A stretch of 40,529 bases of DNA from Collinsella sp. WCA1-178-WT-3 (M1) (GTDB lineage: Bacteria; Actinomycetota; Coriobacteriia; Coriobacteriales; Coriobacteriaceae): contig NZ_VUME01000015.1 in assembly GCF_009696325.1 (NCBI RefSeq), positions 1 through 40,529 on the forward strand. Reading direction: 5' to 3'. Of this stretch, positions 10,202 to 19,761 are shown piece after piece. The notes under the pieces were generated by a model. The model saw only the letters and a list, made by a program, of their open reading frames with translations. It was not told the DNA's origin and ran no database searches. Every line of letters begins with the position of its first letter. Positions within the stretch are counted from its first letter, which is position 1. The position numbers and the translations under genes are program-made.

Positions 10202-11800
10202 TTAGTTCTCCTCTGATCCAGTCGTATCGGCATGGTGCTTGGCCATGAACTGCTGCTTAAAGTCGCCGATGACGCGCAGGAGCTCAGCCTTGGTGTCATC
10301 GTCGATCTTCTTGGCGCGAACCTTGTCGAGCAGCGAGCCAAAACCGTTGTCCATGTACTCAATGAGCTCGGCGCGGAAAGGCAGCACGTCGGCGATCTCC
10401 AGGTCATCCAGGAAACCCTCGTTGCCAGCGAACAACGCAACGATCTGCTCGGAAACCTCGAACGGCTTGTAGCGCGACTGCTTAAGGAGCTCAGTCATGC
10501 GAGCGCCGTGGGTAAGCTGCTTTTGCGTGGCCTCGTCGAGGTCGGAGCCGAACTGCGTAAAGCCGGCGAGCTCCTGGTACGAAGCGAGGTCCAGACGGAG
10601 GTTGCCGGCGACCTGCTTCATAGCCTTGGTCTGTGCGTCGCCACCGACGCGGGACACGGAGATGCCCACGTCGACTGCCGGGCGCTGACCCTGGAAGAAG
10701 AGCTCGGACTGCAGGTAGATCTGACCATCGGTAATGGAAATGACGTTGGTCGGAATGTAGGCCGAGACGTCGCCGTCCTGGGTCTCGATGATCGGCAGAG
10801 CCGTCATGGAGCCGTAACCGTTCTTCTTGGACATCTTGACGGCACGCTCGAGCAGACGAGAGTGCAGGTAGAAGATGTCGCCAGGATAAGCCTCGCGTCC
10901 GGGCGGACGATGCAGCGTCAGCGACATCTGACGGTAGGCCACAGCCTGCTTGGACAGGTCGTCGTAGATGACAAGCACATGGCCGCCGGGGTTGGTCTCG
11001 CTGGCGGGCTTGCCGTCCTCGCCGTTGTACATGAAGAACTCGCCGATAGCGGCACCGGCCATAGGCGCGATGTACTGCATAGGGGCGGAATCGGCAGCGG
11101 TGGCCGAAACGATGATGGTGTAGTCGAGCGCGCCGTGCTGAGCGAGGGTCTCGCGGATGTTGGCAACCGTGGAGGCCTTCTGGCCGATAGCGACGTAGAT
11201 GCAGACCATGCCCTTGCCACGCTGGTTGAGGATAGCGTCGATGGCGATAGCGGTCTTACCGGTCTTACGGTCGCCGATGATAAGCTCGCGCTGGCCGCGG
11301 CCGATAGGCACCATGGAGTCGATAGCCAACAGGCCAGTCTGAACCGGCTCGCATACCGGGGTACGGTCGATGACACCGGGGGCCTTGAACTCGATAGGAC
11401 GACGGTGCGTGGCGACAATGTCACCCAAACCGTCGATGGGCTGGCCGAGCGGATTGACGACGCGGCCGAGCATGGCACGGCTCACGGGGATATCCATAAT
11501 GCGGCCAGTGGTGCGGCACTCGTCGCCTTCCTTGATGGAGTCGACGGCACCAAACAGAACGGCGCCGACCTCGTCACGGTCAAGGTTCTGGGCAAGGCCG
11601 AAGACGGTCTCACCGGTATCGGAGCTCTTGAACTCCAGAAGCTCGCCTGCCATGGCGCTCTTGAGGCCGGAGACGCGCGCAATGCCGTCGCCTACCTCGT
11701 CGACCGTTGAAACCTCATGCGTATCGACCGTCGCGGAGAGGTTCGTGAGCTGCTCCTGCAGTTTCTTGGCGATATCCTGGGCATTGAGGGTTTCGGACAT
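10202..11800 (-). CDS. atpA: F1Fo ATP synthase subunit alpha
   Basis: 532-residue non-catalytic nucleotide-binding subunit of F1. Walker A is GDRKTGKT (176-183), and [17 protein letters not shown] is a standard alpha-subunit segment. It is about 20 residues longer than E. coli alpha, mainly in a polar C-terminal tail ending [13 protein letters not shown] 11800 overlaps the atpH stop by one base (TAATG), with GGAGGTGA upstream. Confidence 0.98.
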   Translation of the reverse strand: MSETLNAQDIAKKLQEQLTNLSATVDTHEVSTVDEVGDGIARVSGLKSAMAGELLEFKSSDTGETVFGLAQNLDRDEVGAVLFGAVDSIKEGDECRTTGRIMDIPVSRAMLGRVVNPLGQPIDGLGDIVATHRRPIEFKAPGVIDRTPVCEPVQTGLLAIDSMVPIGRGQRELIIGDRKTGKTAIAIDAILNQRGKGMVCIYVAIGQKASTVANIRETLAQHGALDYTIIVSATAADSAPMQYIAPMAGAAIGEFFMYNGEDGKPASETNPGGHVLVIYDDLSKQAVAYRQMSLTLHRPPGREAYPGDIFYLHSRLLERAVKMSKKNGYGSMTALPIIETQDGDVSAYIPTNVISITDGQIYLQSELFFQGQRPAVDVGISVSRVGGDAQTKAMKQVAGNLRLDLASYQELAGFTQFGSDLDEATQKQLTHGARMTELLKQSRYKPFEVSEQIVALFAGNEGFLDDLEIADVLPFRAELIEYMDNGFGSLLDKVRAKKIDDDTKAELLRVIGDFKQQFMAKHHADTTGSEEN

Positions 11801-12276
11801 TAGGCTTCACCTCCGTACGAATTAGCAGAGTTTGCGAGGGTCTCCTGCGCGATGCGCAGCTGCGTCTTGACGGAAATGTCACGACGCTCGCCGCGGGCCT
11901 CGAGCACCAGGCCGCCCACGATAGACGGATCGACCTGCTCGATAAGGAATACCTTGCGGCCGAAGTCCTGCTCGCATTTCTTAGTGATGGTTTGACGCAG
12001 CTCGTCGTCGAGCGGGATCGCCGTGGTGACGGTCACGCCCACTACATCCTCGTCTTCCTCGGCAACATGCTTAAAGGCAGCTGCCACCTTGGGAAGAAGG
12101 TCGAGCTGGTCGCGCTTGGACATGGTGTCGAGCACGGCAATGATCTCGGGGCTGGCGGAAGCCAGGCGCTCGATCATCTCGAGGTCCTCGAACACATGGT
12201 TCTCGGCCTTGGCGGCTTCCATGAGGGAGCGCGCGTAGGTCTCGAGCACCTTGTCCTGATAGCGGCTAGTCGGCAT
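11800..12276 (-). CDS. atpH: F1Fo ATP synthase subunit delta
   Basis: 158-residue peripheral-stalk subunit joining F1 alpha to subunit b. The N-terminal helical domain ([15 protein letters not shown]) and the conserved C-terminal segment ([26 protein letters not shown]) are visible. It overlaps the end of atpF by 11 nt and the start of atpA by one nt, so translation is coupled on both sides. Confidence 0.95.
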   Translation of the reverse strand: MPTSRYQDKVLETYARSLMEAAKAENHVFEDLEMIERLASASPEIIAVLDTMSKRDQLDLLPKVAAAFKHVAEEDEDVVGVTVTTAIPLDDELRQTITKKCEQDFGRKVFLIEQVDPSIVGGLVLEARGERRDISVKTQLRIAQETLANSANSYGGEA

Positions 12277-12868
12277 TCAGGCTACCTGCTTCCTGGATGT
12301 AGCGCTCGATGAGCTTCTTCTGCTCGGTCTCGTCCTCGAGCGCCTCGCCCACGATCTTGGTGGCGACGGCAACGGACAGGTCGGCGATGGAGCTCGCGGC
12401 ACCGGCGTAGATGGACTTGCGCTCGTCCTCGACGGTCGTATGGGCCTTGGCGATGATCTCCTCGGCCTCCTTGTGAGCAGCCTCGATGATACGGGCGCGC
12501 TCGGACTCGGCGTCCTTACGGGCCTCGAGAACAATGTCGGCAGCCTGACGACGGGCGTCGGTGACGATCGAGTCGGACTCAGCGCGCTTGGCGATAGCCT
12601 CCTGCTTGGTCTTCTCGGCCTCGTCGAGGCTTTCCTCGATCTTCTTGCCGCGCTCCTCCATGGTCTTCATGATGCCCGGTAGGGCGACCTTGGCCAGCAC
12701 GATCCAGATGATCAGGAAGGCGATAAGCGCCGGGATGAACTCCGCCATCTTAGGGATGAGGATGTCCGCACCGGCAGCGCCGTCCTCGGCGAACGCGGAA
12801 ACCGGCATGAGCAGCGCGGCCGCGGACGCGGAGAGTGCGATCGCGCTCTTCTGGGATGAAAGATTCAT
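12266..12868 (-). CDS. atpF: F1Fo ATP synthase subunit b
   Basis: 200-residue stator subunit: one membrane helix (about 44-66, FIPALIAFLIIWIVLAKVAL) and a long charged coiled coil. Before the membrane helix lies an unusual extra segment of about 35 residues that reads like a cleavable signal peptide (hydrophobic run, then PVSAFA-ED). Classical b subunits begin directly with the membrane helix. It starts eight nt after GGAG and overlaps atpH by 11 nt. Confidence 0.93.
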   Translation of the reverse strand: MNLSSQKSAIALSASAAALLMPVSAFAEDGAAGADILIPKMAEFIPALIAFLIIWIVLAKVALPGIMKTMEERGKKIEESLDEAEKTKQEAIAKRAESDSIVTDARRQAADIVLEARKDAESERARIIEAAHKEAEEIIAKAHTTVEDERKSIYAGAASSIADLSVAVATKIVGEALEDETEQKKLIERYIQEAGSLNAD

Positions 12869-12883
12869 ACTTGACGCTCCGTG

Positions 12884-13078
12884 CTATTTAACGATCAGCG
12901 CGACAACGAAGCCGATCAGAGCCAGAGCCTCGCCGAAGGCGGAGCCCATGATGAAGACGGTGAACACGCGGCCCTGGACCTCAGGCTGACGGGCCATAGC
13001 ACCCGTAGCACCCAGAGCAGACAGGCCGATAGCAAGACCAGCGCCGATAACACCGAGACCGTAACCGATAACTCCCAC
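12884..13078 (-). CDS. atpE: F1Fo ATP synthase subunit c
   Basis: 64-residue proteolipid: two membrane helices around the polar loop ARQPE (29-33), with the ion-carrying Glu 50 in GSAFGEALALIGF. It is short compared with the usual 70-80 residues. The sodium signature (Gln in helix 1 and Ser-Thr after the Glu) is missing, which favours proton coupling by family rules. It starts with GTG, four nt after AAAGGAGG, a strong site that fits the high c-ring copy number. Confidence 0.95.
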   Translation of the reverse strand: MGVIGYGLGVIGAGLAIGLSALGATGAMARQPEVQGRVFTVFIMGSAFGEALALIGFVVALIVK

Positions 13079-13202
13079 GATTCCTCCTTTGTCGTGCGTG
13101 TCTTATTTCACGCAGGATAACCTTTTTATAACTGCCGGGCTCCATGGGTACGGGCACCGGCGGTTTAACGAATTGCCTTACCTTTAAGGCGCGAACGGAA
13201 GA

Positions 13203-14006
13203 CTACTCCTCCTCCGCGACCTCCTCTGCCTCGGAGACATACACGGCGGTAAGGACCGTGAAGACGTAAGCCTGGATGGCGCCGACCACAAGCTCGATCG
13301 CATAGATCAGGATGAGGATGGCAAGCCAGGCCAGCGAAGGCAGGGCGCCGACGGCGTGGGCCGCGGAAACCTGCTGAAGCAGCGGCTGCATGAACATGCT
13401 CGCCATGATGGCGAACGAGCCCATGACCACGTGTCCTGCGAACATGTTGCAGAACAGACGGACGGCAAGCGTGATGAGGCGCAGGAAGGTCGAGAAAAGC
13501 TCGACGACCCACACAAGGACGTTCATCGGGAAGCTCACGCCCTGCGGGGCGAGGCTCTTGATGTAGCCGATCACGCCGTGAGCCTTGCATCCGTAGTAGA
13601 TGAAGTACACGAAGGCGAAGATGGCGAGCGCGGCGGTGGAGCCGATTGCGCCGGTGCCGGGCTTCATTCCCGGGATCAGGCCGATCATGTTATTGATCAG
13701 GATGAACAGGAAAAGCGAGCACAGGAACGGGAAGTGCTTCTTCCAGTTCTCACCCACGACGCCCTTGCCGATATCGTTCTCGACGTACTCGATGATGTAC
13801 TCGAAACCGTTGACGAAGAAGCCCTTGGGAACCAGGGTCTGCTTCTTCTTGAACACGGCCAGGACGATCAGGAGCACGATCGTGGAGACGATCAGCCAAA
13901 ACGAGTACTGCGTGATGCCGCAGCTCAGATCGCCCACGACAGGGGTGGAGCTGAACTCGCTGACCAGATGATTAATCTCATCAGGCAGCTTTTCAAAAAT
14001 TTCCAC
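13203..14006 (-). CDS. atpB: F1Fo ATP synthase subunit a
   Basis: 267-residue membrane subunit forming the proton half-channels. It has five to six membrane segments, the essential Arg in RLFCNMFAGH, and the last-helix motif GAIQAYVFTVLTAVY. It has an acidic C-terminus (EAEEVAEEE). The GTG start at 14006 follows AAAGGT by five nt and lies three nt after the preceding gene. The 124 nt between atpB and atpE hold no gene, only short dyads such as GCCTTA-CCT-TAAGGC near 13176-13190. Confidence 0.95.
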   Translation of the reverse strand: MEIFEKLPDEINHLVSEFSSTPVVGDLSCGITQYSFWLIVSTIVLLIVLAVFKKKQTLVPKGFFVNGFEYIIEYVENDIGKGVVGENWKKHFPFLCSLFLFILINNMIGLIPGMKPGTGAIGSTAALAIFAFVYFIYYGCKAHGVIGYIKSLAPQGVSFPMNVLVWVVELFSTFLRLITLAVRLFCNMFAGHVVMGSFAIMASMFMQPLLQQVSAAHAVGALPSLAWLAILILIYAIELVVGAIQAYVFTVLTAVYVSEAEEVAEEE

Positions 14007-14009
14007 GAC

Positions 14010-14321
14010 TTACCTTTCGACCTCATGAGGATCTCGCAGCGCCTTGGCGACGCGAACCGTGCAGGCGGCCATAAAGGCCACGAAGCCGATCGCCTCGCCC
14101 AGGAGGAACATGCGAAATGCCTCTCCGAACAACGCAAACACAACCAAGGTAAAGACGAGCAGGGCGATTGCCGAGACCGCCAGACTCACCATACCCTTGA
14201 GCATGTCCGCATTCTGTTTATCGTCAAGAACCGGCTTGAGCGTAAAGACAAAGGGAAGAAAGGCGACCGCGCCCGCGATGGCGCCTGCAACGATAGCGAG
14301 CAGATCGGCTATCTGAAACAC
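14010..14321 (-). CDS. AtpI-like membrane protein, first gene of the atp operon
   Basis: About 103 residues with four predicted membrane helices (near 4-27, 43-62, 64-80 and 82-95 by hydrophobicity) and a short basic tail. Position directly before atpB and topology match AtpI/Atp1-type proteins, which help assemble the c-ring. Sequence identity to AtpI could not be checked. The start is taken as GTG 14321, six nt after GAGG. A longer reading from 14396 would begin inside the promoter and is rejected. Confidence 0.7.
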   Translation of the reverse strand: MFQIADLLAIVAGAIAGAVAFLPFVFTLKPVLDDKQNADMLKGMVSLAVSAIALLVFTLVVFALFGEAFRMFLLGEAIGFVAFMAACTVRVAKALRDPHEVER

Positions 14322-14382
14322 TGGCGTCCTCACTTTCTTTTTTAACGCTTCACAGAACAGTTCCCGCCAAACATTGGTGACT

Positions 14383-14410
14383 ATTGTACGAGCCAATCGC
14401 TAAAGTACAA
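14383..14410 (-). promoter_or_regulatory. Probable promoter of the atp operon
   Basis: -35 TTGTAC (14405-14410), 16-bp spacer, -10 TACAAT (14383-14388), about 60 nt before the first start codon of the operon. Confidence 0.65.
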
Positions 14411-14525
14411 CCGAAAAAGCATCGGTTAATACGCACCTGTTCGTTTTCTTAAGACCTTCTTTATGCCGCAGGTACGGTAATACGTTTTTCTCGAACCCTG
14501 CAGGGCAAAACGTCCGTTAACAGGA

Positions 14526-14560
14526 GTGCGCGCGGTCGACTTTTGTTCGTCCGCGCGCAC
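14526..14560. other. GC-rich inverted repeat downstream of upp
   Basis: Perfect 10-bp arms GTGCGCGCGG / CCGCGCGCAC with a 15-nt loop, 43 nt beyond the upp stop. There is no U-run on the minus-strand side, so it is not a textbook terminator, although it may end the upp transcript. Confidence 0.5.
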
Positions 14561-14602
14561 CGTTTCTTCGTATTTGCAGCCGCGGCCGTCTTAGCCCAGC
14601 GA

Positions 14603-15250
14603 CTAGAGCGTGCCGTAGATGCGGTCGCCGGCGTCGCCGAGGCCGGGAACGATGTAGGCAGCCTCGTTGAGATGGTCGTCGATGGCGCAGGTATAGATAT
14701 GCACATCTGGGTCTTTCTCGGTCAGCGACTTGAGGCCCTCGGGGGCCGCGACGATGCACAGCATGCGGATGTCCTTGACACCGCGCTCGCGCAGGTAGCT
14801 AATGGCCATCTCGGCCGAACCGCCCGTGGCGAGCATGGGGTCGACAACCAGGCAGATGCGCTGGTCGATATCCTTGGGCATCTTGCAGTAATACTCATGC
14901 GGTTCGTGGGTAACCTCGTCGCGCTCCATACCGATGTGTCCCACGCGAGCGGAGGGCACCAGGTCGAGGATGCCGTCGACCATGCCAAGGCCCGCACGCA
15001 GGATGGGCACGATGGCGAGTTTCTTGCCGGCGAGCTGTTTGAACGTGGCGGTAGTGATGGGGGTCTCGACCTCGACGTCTTCCATAGGCAGGTCGCGCAT
15101 GGCCTCGTAGCCGTCAAAAAGCGCGAGTTCGCGCACGAGCTGGCGGAACTGATTGGTGCCGGTGTTTTTGTCGCGCAGGATCGACAGCTTGTGCTGGACG
15201 AGCGGATGATCGACAAGCGTCACACGGGACGCATCGTAGGTAACGGTCAT
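14603..15250 (-). CDS. upp: Uracil phosphoribosyltransferase
   Basis: 215-residue cytosolic salvage enzyme making UMP from uracil and PRPP. The PRPP-binding loop [12 protein letters not shown] and the uracil-site region [12 protein letters not shown] at the C-terminus are visible. ATG 15250 lies eight nt after GGGG. The longer in-frame reading upstream overlaps the glpK tail and is not used. It is read after glpK with a 121-nt gap. Confidence 0.96.
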   Translation of the reverse strand: MTVTYDASRVTLVDHPLVQHKLSILRDKNTGTNQFRQLVRELALFDGYEAMRDLPMEDVEVETPITTATFKQLAGKKLAIVPILRAGLGMVDGILDLVPSARVGHIGMERDEVTHEPHEYYCKMPKDIDQRICLVVDPMLATGGSAEMAISYLRERGVKDIRMLCIVAAPEGLKSLTEKDPDVHIYTCAIDDHLNEAAYIVPGLGDAGDRIYGTL

Positions 15251-15371
15251 GGGTCTTGCCCCTTTCGTTGCGGCCACAAAATGGCCTTGCTGACAAGGCG
15301 CGCAGCAATGTTGCCGCCGCGCGCCATACACAAGTTTAGCGGTTTGCTGTAACGAGTGGCCCGTCGCAGCC

Positions 15372-16913
15372 CTACTGTGCGGTACTGAGCGAGCGCTTGA
15401 CCGCATCGCGCCAGCCCGCAAGGTTTTGCTCGCGGCGCTCGGCGGACATGTGGGGAAGGAAGGTCCTAACGATCTGGGCATTTTGCTCCAGCTCTTCCAG
15501 GTCTTCCCAATAGCCGACGGCAAGGCCCGCCAAGTACGCGGCACCGATTGCCGTGGTCTCCACCGTCTCGCATTGCAGCACGGGGATATCCAGCAGGTCG
15601 GCCTGGAATTGCATGATGAACTCGTTGCGCGACGCGCCGCCATCGACAGACAGGCGTTCGATCGAAAGCCCCACGTCCTGCTCCATGGCGCGCAGCACGT
15701 CGTAGCTCTGATATGCCATGGATTCGCAGGCGGCACGTACGATGGTCGCACGGCTCGAGGCGCCGGTCAGACCGCACACGATACCGCGGGCACGCGGGTC
15801 CCACCAGGGAGCGCCCAAACCCGCAAAGGCGGGAACGAAGTAGCAGCCCTCGTTGTCGTTAATCGAAGCGGCGAGTTGTGCCGACTCGCTCACGCTCGAG
15901 ATGATGCCCATGTTGTTGCGAAGCCAGTTCATGGTGGAGCCGGCGGCAAAGATGGAACCCTCGAGCGCATAGCTGATCTTCCCGTCCGCGGCGATACCGA
16001 TGGTGGAGACCAGACCGTTCTTGGATTCGACGACCTCGTCGCCGGTGTTCATGAGCATAAAGCAACCAGTGCCATAGGTGTTTTTGGTCTGGCCGGGATG
16101 GAAACAGCAGTGGCCGAACAGCGACGCCTGCTGGTCGCCCGCCACACCCATGATGGGTGGCATGTTGGTCATGATGTCGCTCGCGACGCGGCCGTAGTCG
16201 CCCGAGCTCCAGCGAACCTCGGGCATCATGGAACGCGGAACGTCAAAGAGCGCCAGCAGGTCGTCGTCCCAATCGAGCGTATGGATATTAAAGAGTGCCG
16301 TGCGGCTGGCATTGGTGTAGTCGGTGGCAAAGACCTGGCTGCCGGTGAGGTTGTAGATGAGCCAGGTGTCGATGGTGCCAAACATGAGGTCGCCCGCCGC
16401 CGCGCTCTCGCGTGCGCCGTCGACGTTGTCGAGAATCCACTGCACCTTGGAGGCCGAGAAATACGGGTCGAGCGTAAGCCCCGTGCGGGAGCGCACCAGC
16501 TCTTCTGCGCCCTGCTCAACCAAATTATCGATCAGAGACGCGGTGCGACGGCACTGCCATACGATGGCGTTATAGATGGGCTGGCCGCTCACGCGGTCCC
16601 AGACCACCGTGGTCTCACGCTGATTGGAGATACCGATGGCGGCGATGCGATCGGAATGAATCCCGCTCTTAAACTGAACCTCCATCATGACCGCAATCTG
16701 GCTGGCAAGGACCGCCATGGGGTCTTGCTCCACCCAGCCGGGACGCGGGAAGCTGGTTTTGACACTGCGGCGCGCTTGGGCGACGATGCAGCCGTACTCG
16801 TCGACGATGGTCGCAAGTACCGAGGTGGTGCCGCAGTCGAGCGCCATGATGTAGGAACCGCCAAAGTCAAACGAGGCATCTTCCATGCCCAGGCTGCCCA
16901 GATTCAACGACAT
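15372..16913 (-). CDS. glpK: Glycerol kinase
   Basis: 513-residue FGGY-family kinase converting glycerol to glycerol 3-phosphate. The N-terminal phosphate loop region is [23 protein letters not shown] and [16 protein letters not shown] are characteristic. The start chosen, ATG 16913, follows AAAGGTG by six nt and gives about 20 extra residues before the usual N-terminus. Starts at 16886 or 16847 would match family length better but lack a ribosome site. With the chosen start the gene overlaps the end of the upstream threonylcarbamoyl-AMP synthase gene by 47 nt. No glpF or glpD is nearby. Confidence 0.93.
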   Translation of the reverse strand: MSLNLGSLGMEDASFDFGGSYIMALDCGTTSVLATIVDEYGCIVAQARRSVKTSFPRPGWVEQDPMAVLASQIAVMMEVQFKSGIHSDRIAAIGISNQRETTVVWDRVSGQPIYNAIVWQCRRTASLIDNLVEQGAEELVRSRTGLTLDPYFSASKVQWILDNVDGARESAAAGDLMFGTIDTWLIYNLTGSQVFATDYTNASRTALFNIHTLDWDDDLLALFDVPRSMMPEVRWSSGDYGRVASDIMTNMPPIMGVAGDQQASLFGHCCFHPGQTKNTYGTGCFMLMNTGDEVVESKNGLVSTIGIAADGKISYALEGSIFAAGSTMNWLRNNMGIISSVSESAQLAASINDNEGCYFVPAFAGLGAPWWDPRARGIVCGLTGASSRATIVRAACESMAYQSYDVLRAMEQDVGLSIERLSVDGGASRNEFIMQFQADLLDIPVLQCETVETTAIGAAYLAGLAVGYWEDLEELEQNAQIVRTFLPHMSAERREQNLAGWRDAVKRSLSTAQ

Positions 16914-17670
16914 CGCTTACACCTTTCTGTTGCATCGGGTCGGACAGGACCCGCTCAATCTCTGACGCGGGAAGTGCGCCTTGGCGCAGGATCTGGAGCC
17001 CGCCGTGCTGGAACGACACGATGGTCGAAGCGTCGCGGCACGGCGTCTCGCCCGCGTCGACGGCCACGTCGACCCCTTCTAGAATGCGGTCTTCAACGTC
17101 GGCAAAGCTTGCCGGCGCGGGCGCGCCGTGTGTATTGGCGCTCGTACAGGCAAGTGGGCTGCCACAGGTGCAGATGAGCGCCTGTACCACGGGCGATGCC
17201 GACGCGCGAAGAGCCACCGTGTCGTCGGCGGCACGCATAAAGGTCGGCACGCAGGGAGCCGCCTTGACCACAATAGTCAGGGCGCCCGGCCAGCATCGTC
17301 GGGCAAGTATGCGTGCCTCTTCTGGGATATCCACGCCGTAGCGGTCGAGGGCCTCGGCATCATCGACCAGCCAGGCGACCGTTTGGGTGAGCTCACGCTG
17401 CTTGAGGGTAAAGATGCGACGGTAGCCGGTACCGAGCGCGGGCACCGCGGCGCCGTTGACGGCAGCCTGCGGATCGCGCGGCCACGGCAGAGATTCGCTT
17501 GTATCTTGGGGCACGGCGTCCGAGAAGGCGTTGACTGCCACAGCGACGCCATAGACGGTCTCGGTCGGGATCAGGGCCAGGCCGCCACGGCCGAGCACCT
17601 CGGCCGTACGCTCGACGGCGAGCCGATGCGGCTCGCGCGCTCCCTCGAATACCCGATAGACCGTCTGCAT
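16867..17670 (-). CDS. tsaC: L-threonylcarbamoyladenylate synthase (Sua5/YciO/YrdC family)
   Basis: 267 residues. This family makes threonylcarbamoyl-AMP, the precursor of the t6A base of ANN-decoding tRNAs. Visible: LIPTETVYGVAVAV, FTLKQRE, ALRASASPVVQAL and the nucleotide-site motif CTSANTHG. It is longer than E. coli TsaC because of a roughly 25-residue insertion (FSDAVPQDTSES...) and a C-terminal tail, but it lacks the separate Sua5 domain. Its last 47 nt overlap the glpK start. It follows prmC on the same strand, the common prfA-prmC-tsaC order. The start ATG 17670 has AGGGG 11 nt upstream. Confidence 0.88.
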   Translation of the reverse strand: MQTVYRVFEGAREPHRLAVERTAEVLGRGGLALIPTETVYGVAVAVNAFSDAVPQDTSESLPWPRDPQAAVNGAAVPALGTGYRRIFTLKQRELTQTVAWLVDDAEALDRYGVDIPEEARILARRCWPGALTIVVKAAPCVPTFMRAADDTVALRASASPVVQALICTCGSPLACTSANTHGAPAPASFADVEDRILEGVDVAVDAGETPCRDASTIVSFQHGGLQILRQGALPASEIERVLSDPMQQKGVSDVVESGQPGHGRCLV

Positions 17671-17879
17671 GTGTATGCCAGCCCCTTACGCTCTGGTGAA
17701 AGTTTGTTTACTGAGGGGCATTCTCGCACGAAACGTTTAACCTATTTGTCCACAGCGCATGTTGGTTTGGTGAGCGGCTATAGCAGTCGGTGAAAGTGAG
17801 GGGTAATTGAGCCGTGACAAGCCTCTTTACATTTCCGGCGCAGCGCTCCCGCCGCCGCGCCGCCAATACGCTTCGTACT

Positions 17880-19130
17880 TTACTGACGTTGTTTGGGCTC
17901 GGTGACGATAGCTCGAACGATGCGGGGACGATCGGTGAGGTCACGGACGATGCGTACGTCCGAAAGACCCGCCTGGCGGCAGAGCTCGGCCGCGGCGTCG
18001 AGGGCGCCCTCATAGAGCTCGCAGGCAAACAGGCCGCCGGCGCGCAGCATATAGGGCGCCGCATTGAGCAGGCGGCGGAAGATATCAAGGCCATCGGCTC
18101 CGCCCTCGAGCGCCAAATCGGGCTCAAAGTCCTTGACCTCGTGCGGCAGCGAGCGCATGACGTCAGTCGGGATATAAGGCGGGTTGGAAACGAGCACGTC
18201 GAAGGTGCCCCACTCCTCGCGGGGGATAGAGCTCACCAGGTTCGTGAGGCTGAAGGCGACCTCATCGGACGTAAGCCCGAGTGCATCGCGGTTTTTGGTG
18301 GCCAGGTCGATGGCGCGCGGCTCGATATCGGTAGCGGTGCAGGCGACATGGCCGCGACGCTCCCAAGCAAGGGAGAGCGAAATGCAGCCCGTGCCGCAGC
18401 CGACCTCGAGAACGCGGGCAATGCGGGGGTCGGCAGGCACAGACGCGGCGGCATCCTGCACTAGGGCCGTCTCTTGGTCGACGCCTTCGATGGCAATGCC
18501 GTATTCGTCGAGCTCGGGCTCAGCGACTTCCGCGGTCTCGGCCTCAGCTGCCTGCGCGGCGGCTTCCTCGGCCTCACGATCGGCCAGCTCCTCGGCATAA
18601 GCTCGGCTGCCCAGCACGTCTCCGCCCAACGCCGCCTCATCGGCAGCCGTGAGGTTGGCGGCACGGCGCTCGGCAGTCGCGCGTTCGTCGGCCAATGCGA
18701 CTTCGGCTTTACGCGCCTGCTCGACCTCGTCGTTCCATGGCAACTCTACGCGCTGGCGGGTGGCAGCCTCGGGGCTCAGAACCTCGGCATCCAGATAATT
18801 GAGGACTTCCTCGACGAGCATCTCGGTCTCGGGACGTGGAATGAGCACGCCGGGAGCGCACGCGACGTCGATCATGCGGAACTGCGTGCTGCCGGTGATG
18901 TACTGCAGCGGCTCGCCCTTGGCGCGACGGACAACCGCCGCGTGCATGGTCTCGAGCTGCGCTGCATCGAGCGTGTCGTCCATACGCATATATAAGTCGA
19001 TGCGCGCTAGGCCCGTGGCTGCGCACAACAGCCACTCGGCAGAAAGACGGGGGTGCTCTTCGCCGCGCTCGGCTAGGTACTCCTTGGTCCACTCGAGACA
19101 ACGCCTGATGGTCCAGATCTCGTTTGCCAT
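17880..19130 (-). CDS. prmC: Peptide chain release factor methyltransferase PrmC, with large insertion
   Basis: 416 residues, against about 280-290 for the family. PrmC methylates the Gln of the GGQ motif in RF1 and RF2 using SAM. The N-terminal helical domain is residues 1-90. VLIPRPETE (95-103), the SAM site EVGCGTGCI (242-250) and the catalytic NPPY (316-319) are all intact. Between about 114 and 235, where other PrmC proteins have a link of roughly ten residues, lies a segment of some 120 residues rich in Ala and Glu and probably helical or disordered. The start ATG 19130 follows GGGGAGG by four nt. Its substrate gene prfA lies upstream on the same strand. Confidence 0.92.
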   Translation of the reverse strand: MANEIWTIRRCLEWTKEYLAERGEEHPRLSAEWLLCAATGLARIDLYMRMDDTLDAAQLETMHAAVVRRAKGEPLQYITGSTQFRMIDVACAPGVLIPRPETEMLVEEVLNYLDAEVLSPEAATRQRVELPWNDEVEQARKAEVALADERATAERRAANLTAADEAALGGDVLGSRAYAEELADREAEEAAAQAAEAETAEVAEPELDEYGIAIEGVDQETALVQDAAASVPADPRIARVLEVGCGTGCISLSLAWERRGHVACTATDIEPRAIDLATKNRDALGLTSDEVAFSLTNLVSSIPREEWGTFDVLVSNPPYIPTDVMRSLPHEVKDFEPDLALEGGADGLDIFRRLLNAAPYMLRAGGLFACELYEGALDAAAELCRQAGLSDVRIVRDLTDRPRIVRAIVTEPKQRQ

Positions 19131-19611
19131 GGGTCCTCCCCTCTTAAGCGCCGGGCGGCGCGCGAATGTCGGAGCAGATTGTACGCGAGGGCGGCACGCG
19201 GCGAGAGACGATTGGAAGCGATTATCGAGAATCAGCCCAGAATTTTGCACCGGGCTCGCTCAAAGTGTTCATTCGCCGACGTCTAGATTTGCATTCGTCA
19301 AGCTTTTGGCAAGGTTGCCCCAAAACTGACCAATATCTAACCAAGAACTTGCCACATCGCTTGACGTGCGACGCACCAAAAAAGGCCCCGCGACTTCTTG
19401 GACGATTTTTCGAGCAATATTTTCAATTGCAGATGAAGGCTTTTATTTAATTTGAGCAGTTAGGAAGCCCAATTTCCAACAAAGCAGATTAAATAAACTC
19501 GAAAAGTAATTTACCCAACCTAGTCATTTAAGAACGTCCCCAATGACTACCTCTAAGGCGCCGCAGGTTGAGCATAAGTCCCCAATGACTGCCCGCCGCA
19601 GATAGAGGACG
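19131..19611. other. Gene-free spacer between prfA and prmC
   Basis: No coding sequence supported. The middle (19300-19520) is clearly more AT-rich than the surroundings and may hold the prmC promoter, but no hexamer pair stands out. A degenerate copy of the GTCGTTGGGGACGTTC repeat family is seen near 19525-19550 and 19578-19592. Confidence 0.5.
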
Positions 19612-19758
19612 GACAGCGAGCGGGCCGCATTTGAGACAAGGTGACGTGGAACGAAAGGGCGCTGACCTTCTGGTCGCGCCCTTGAAGTTGAACGTCAGAT
19701 TGTACAGGTGCGGCCCGCGCAGCGTCGGCCGGTCCGCCGTTCGGTAGAACGGCGGAAC
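19612..19758 (+). repeat. Structured two-hairpin element, copy D
   Basis: Left flank CAGCGAGCG, outer stem GCGGGCCGCA / TGCGGCCCGC (19620-19629 / 19709-19718), middle helix TGACGT / ACGTCA, inner helix AGGGCGC / GCGCCCT, apical GACC-TTCT-GGTC. Then GCGCAGCGTCG and a second hairpin CCGCCGTTC-GGTA-GAACGGCGG (19734-19755). Its right end abuts the prfA stop codon (19762-19764). Confidence 0.8.
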
Positions 19759-19761
19759 CTA

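Noticed and set aside
13165-13590. A frame overlapping the atpB 3' end as an extra gene
   Set aside because: It is an alternative frame of atpB with Arg/His-rich composition and no start signal.
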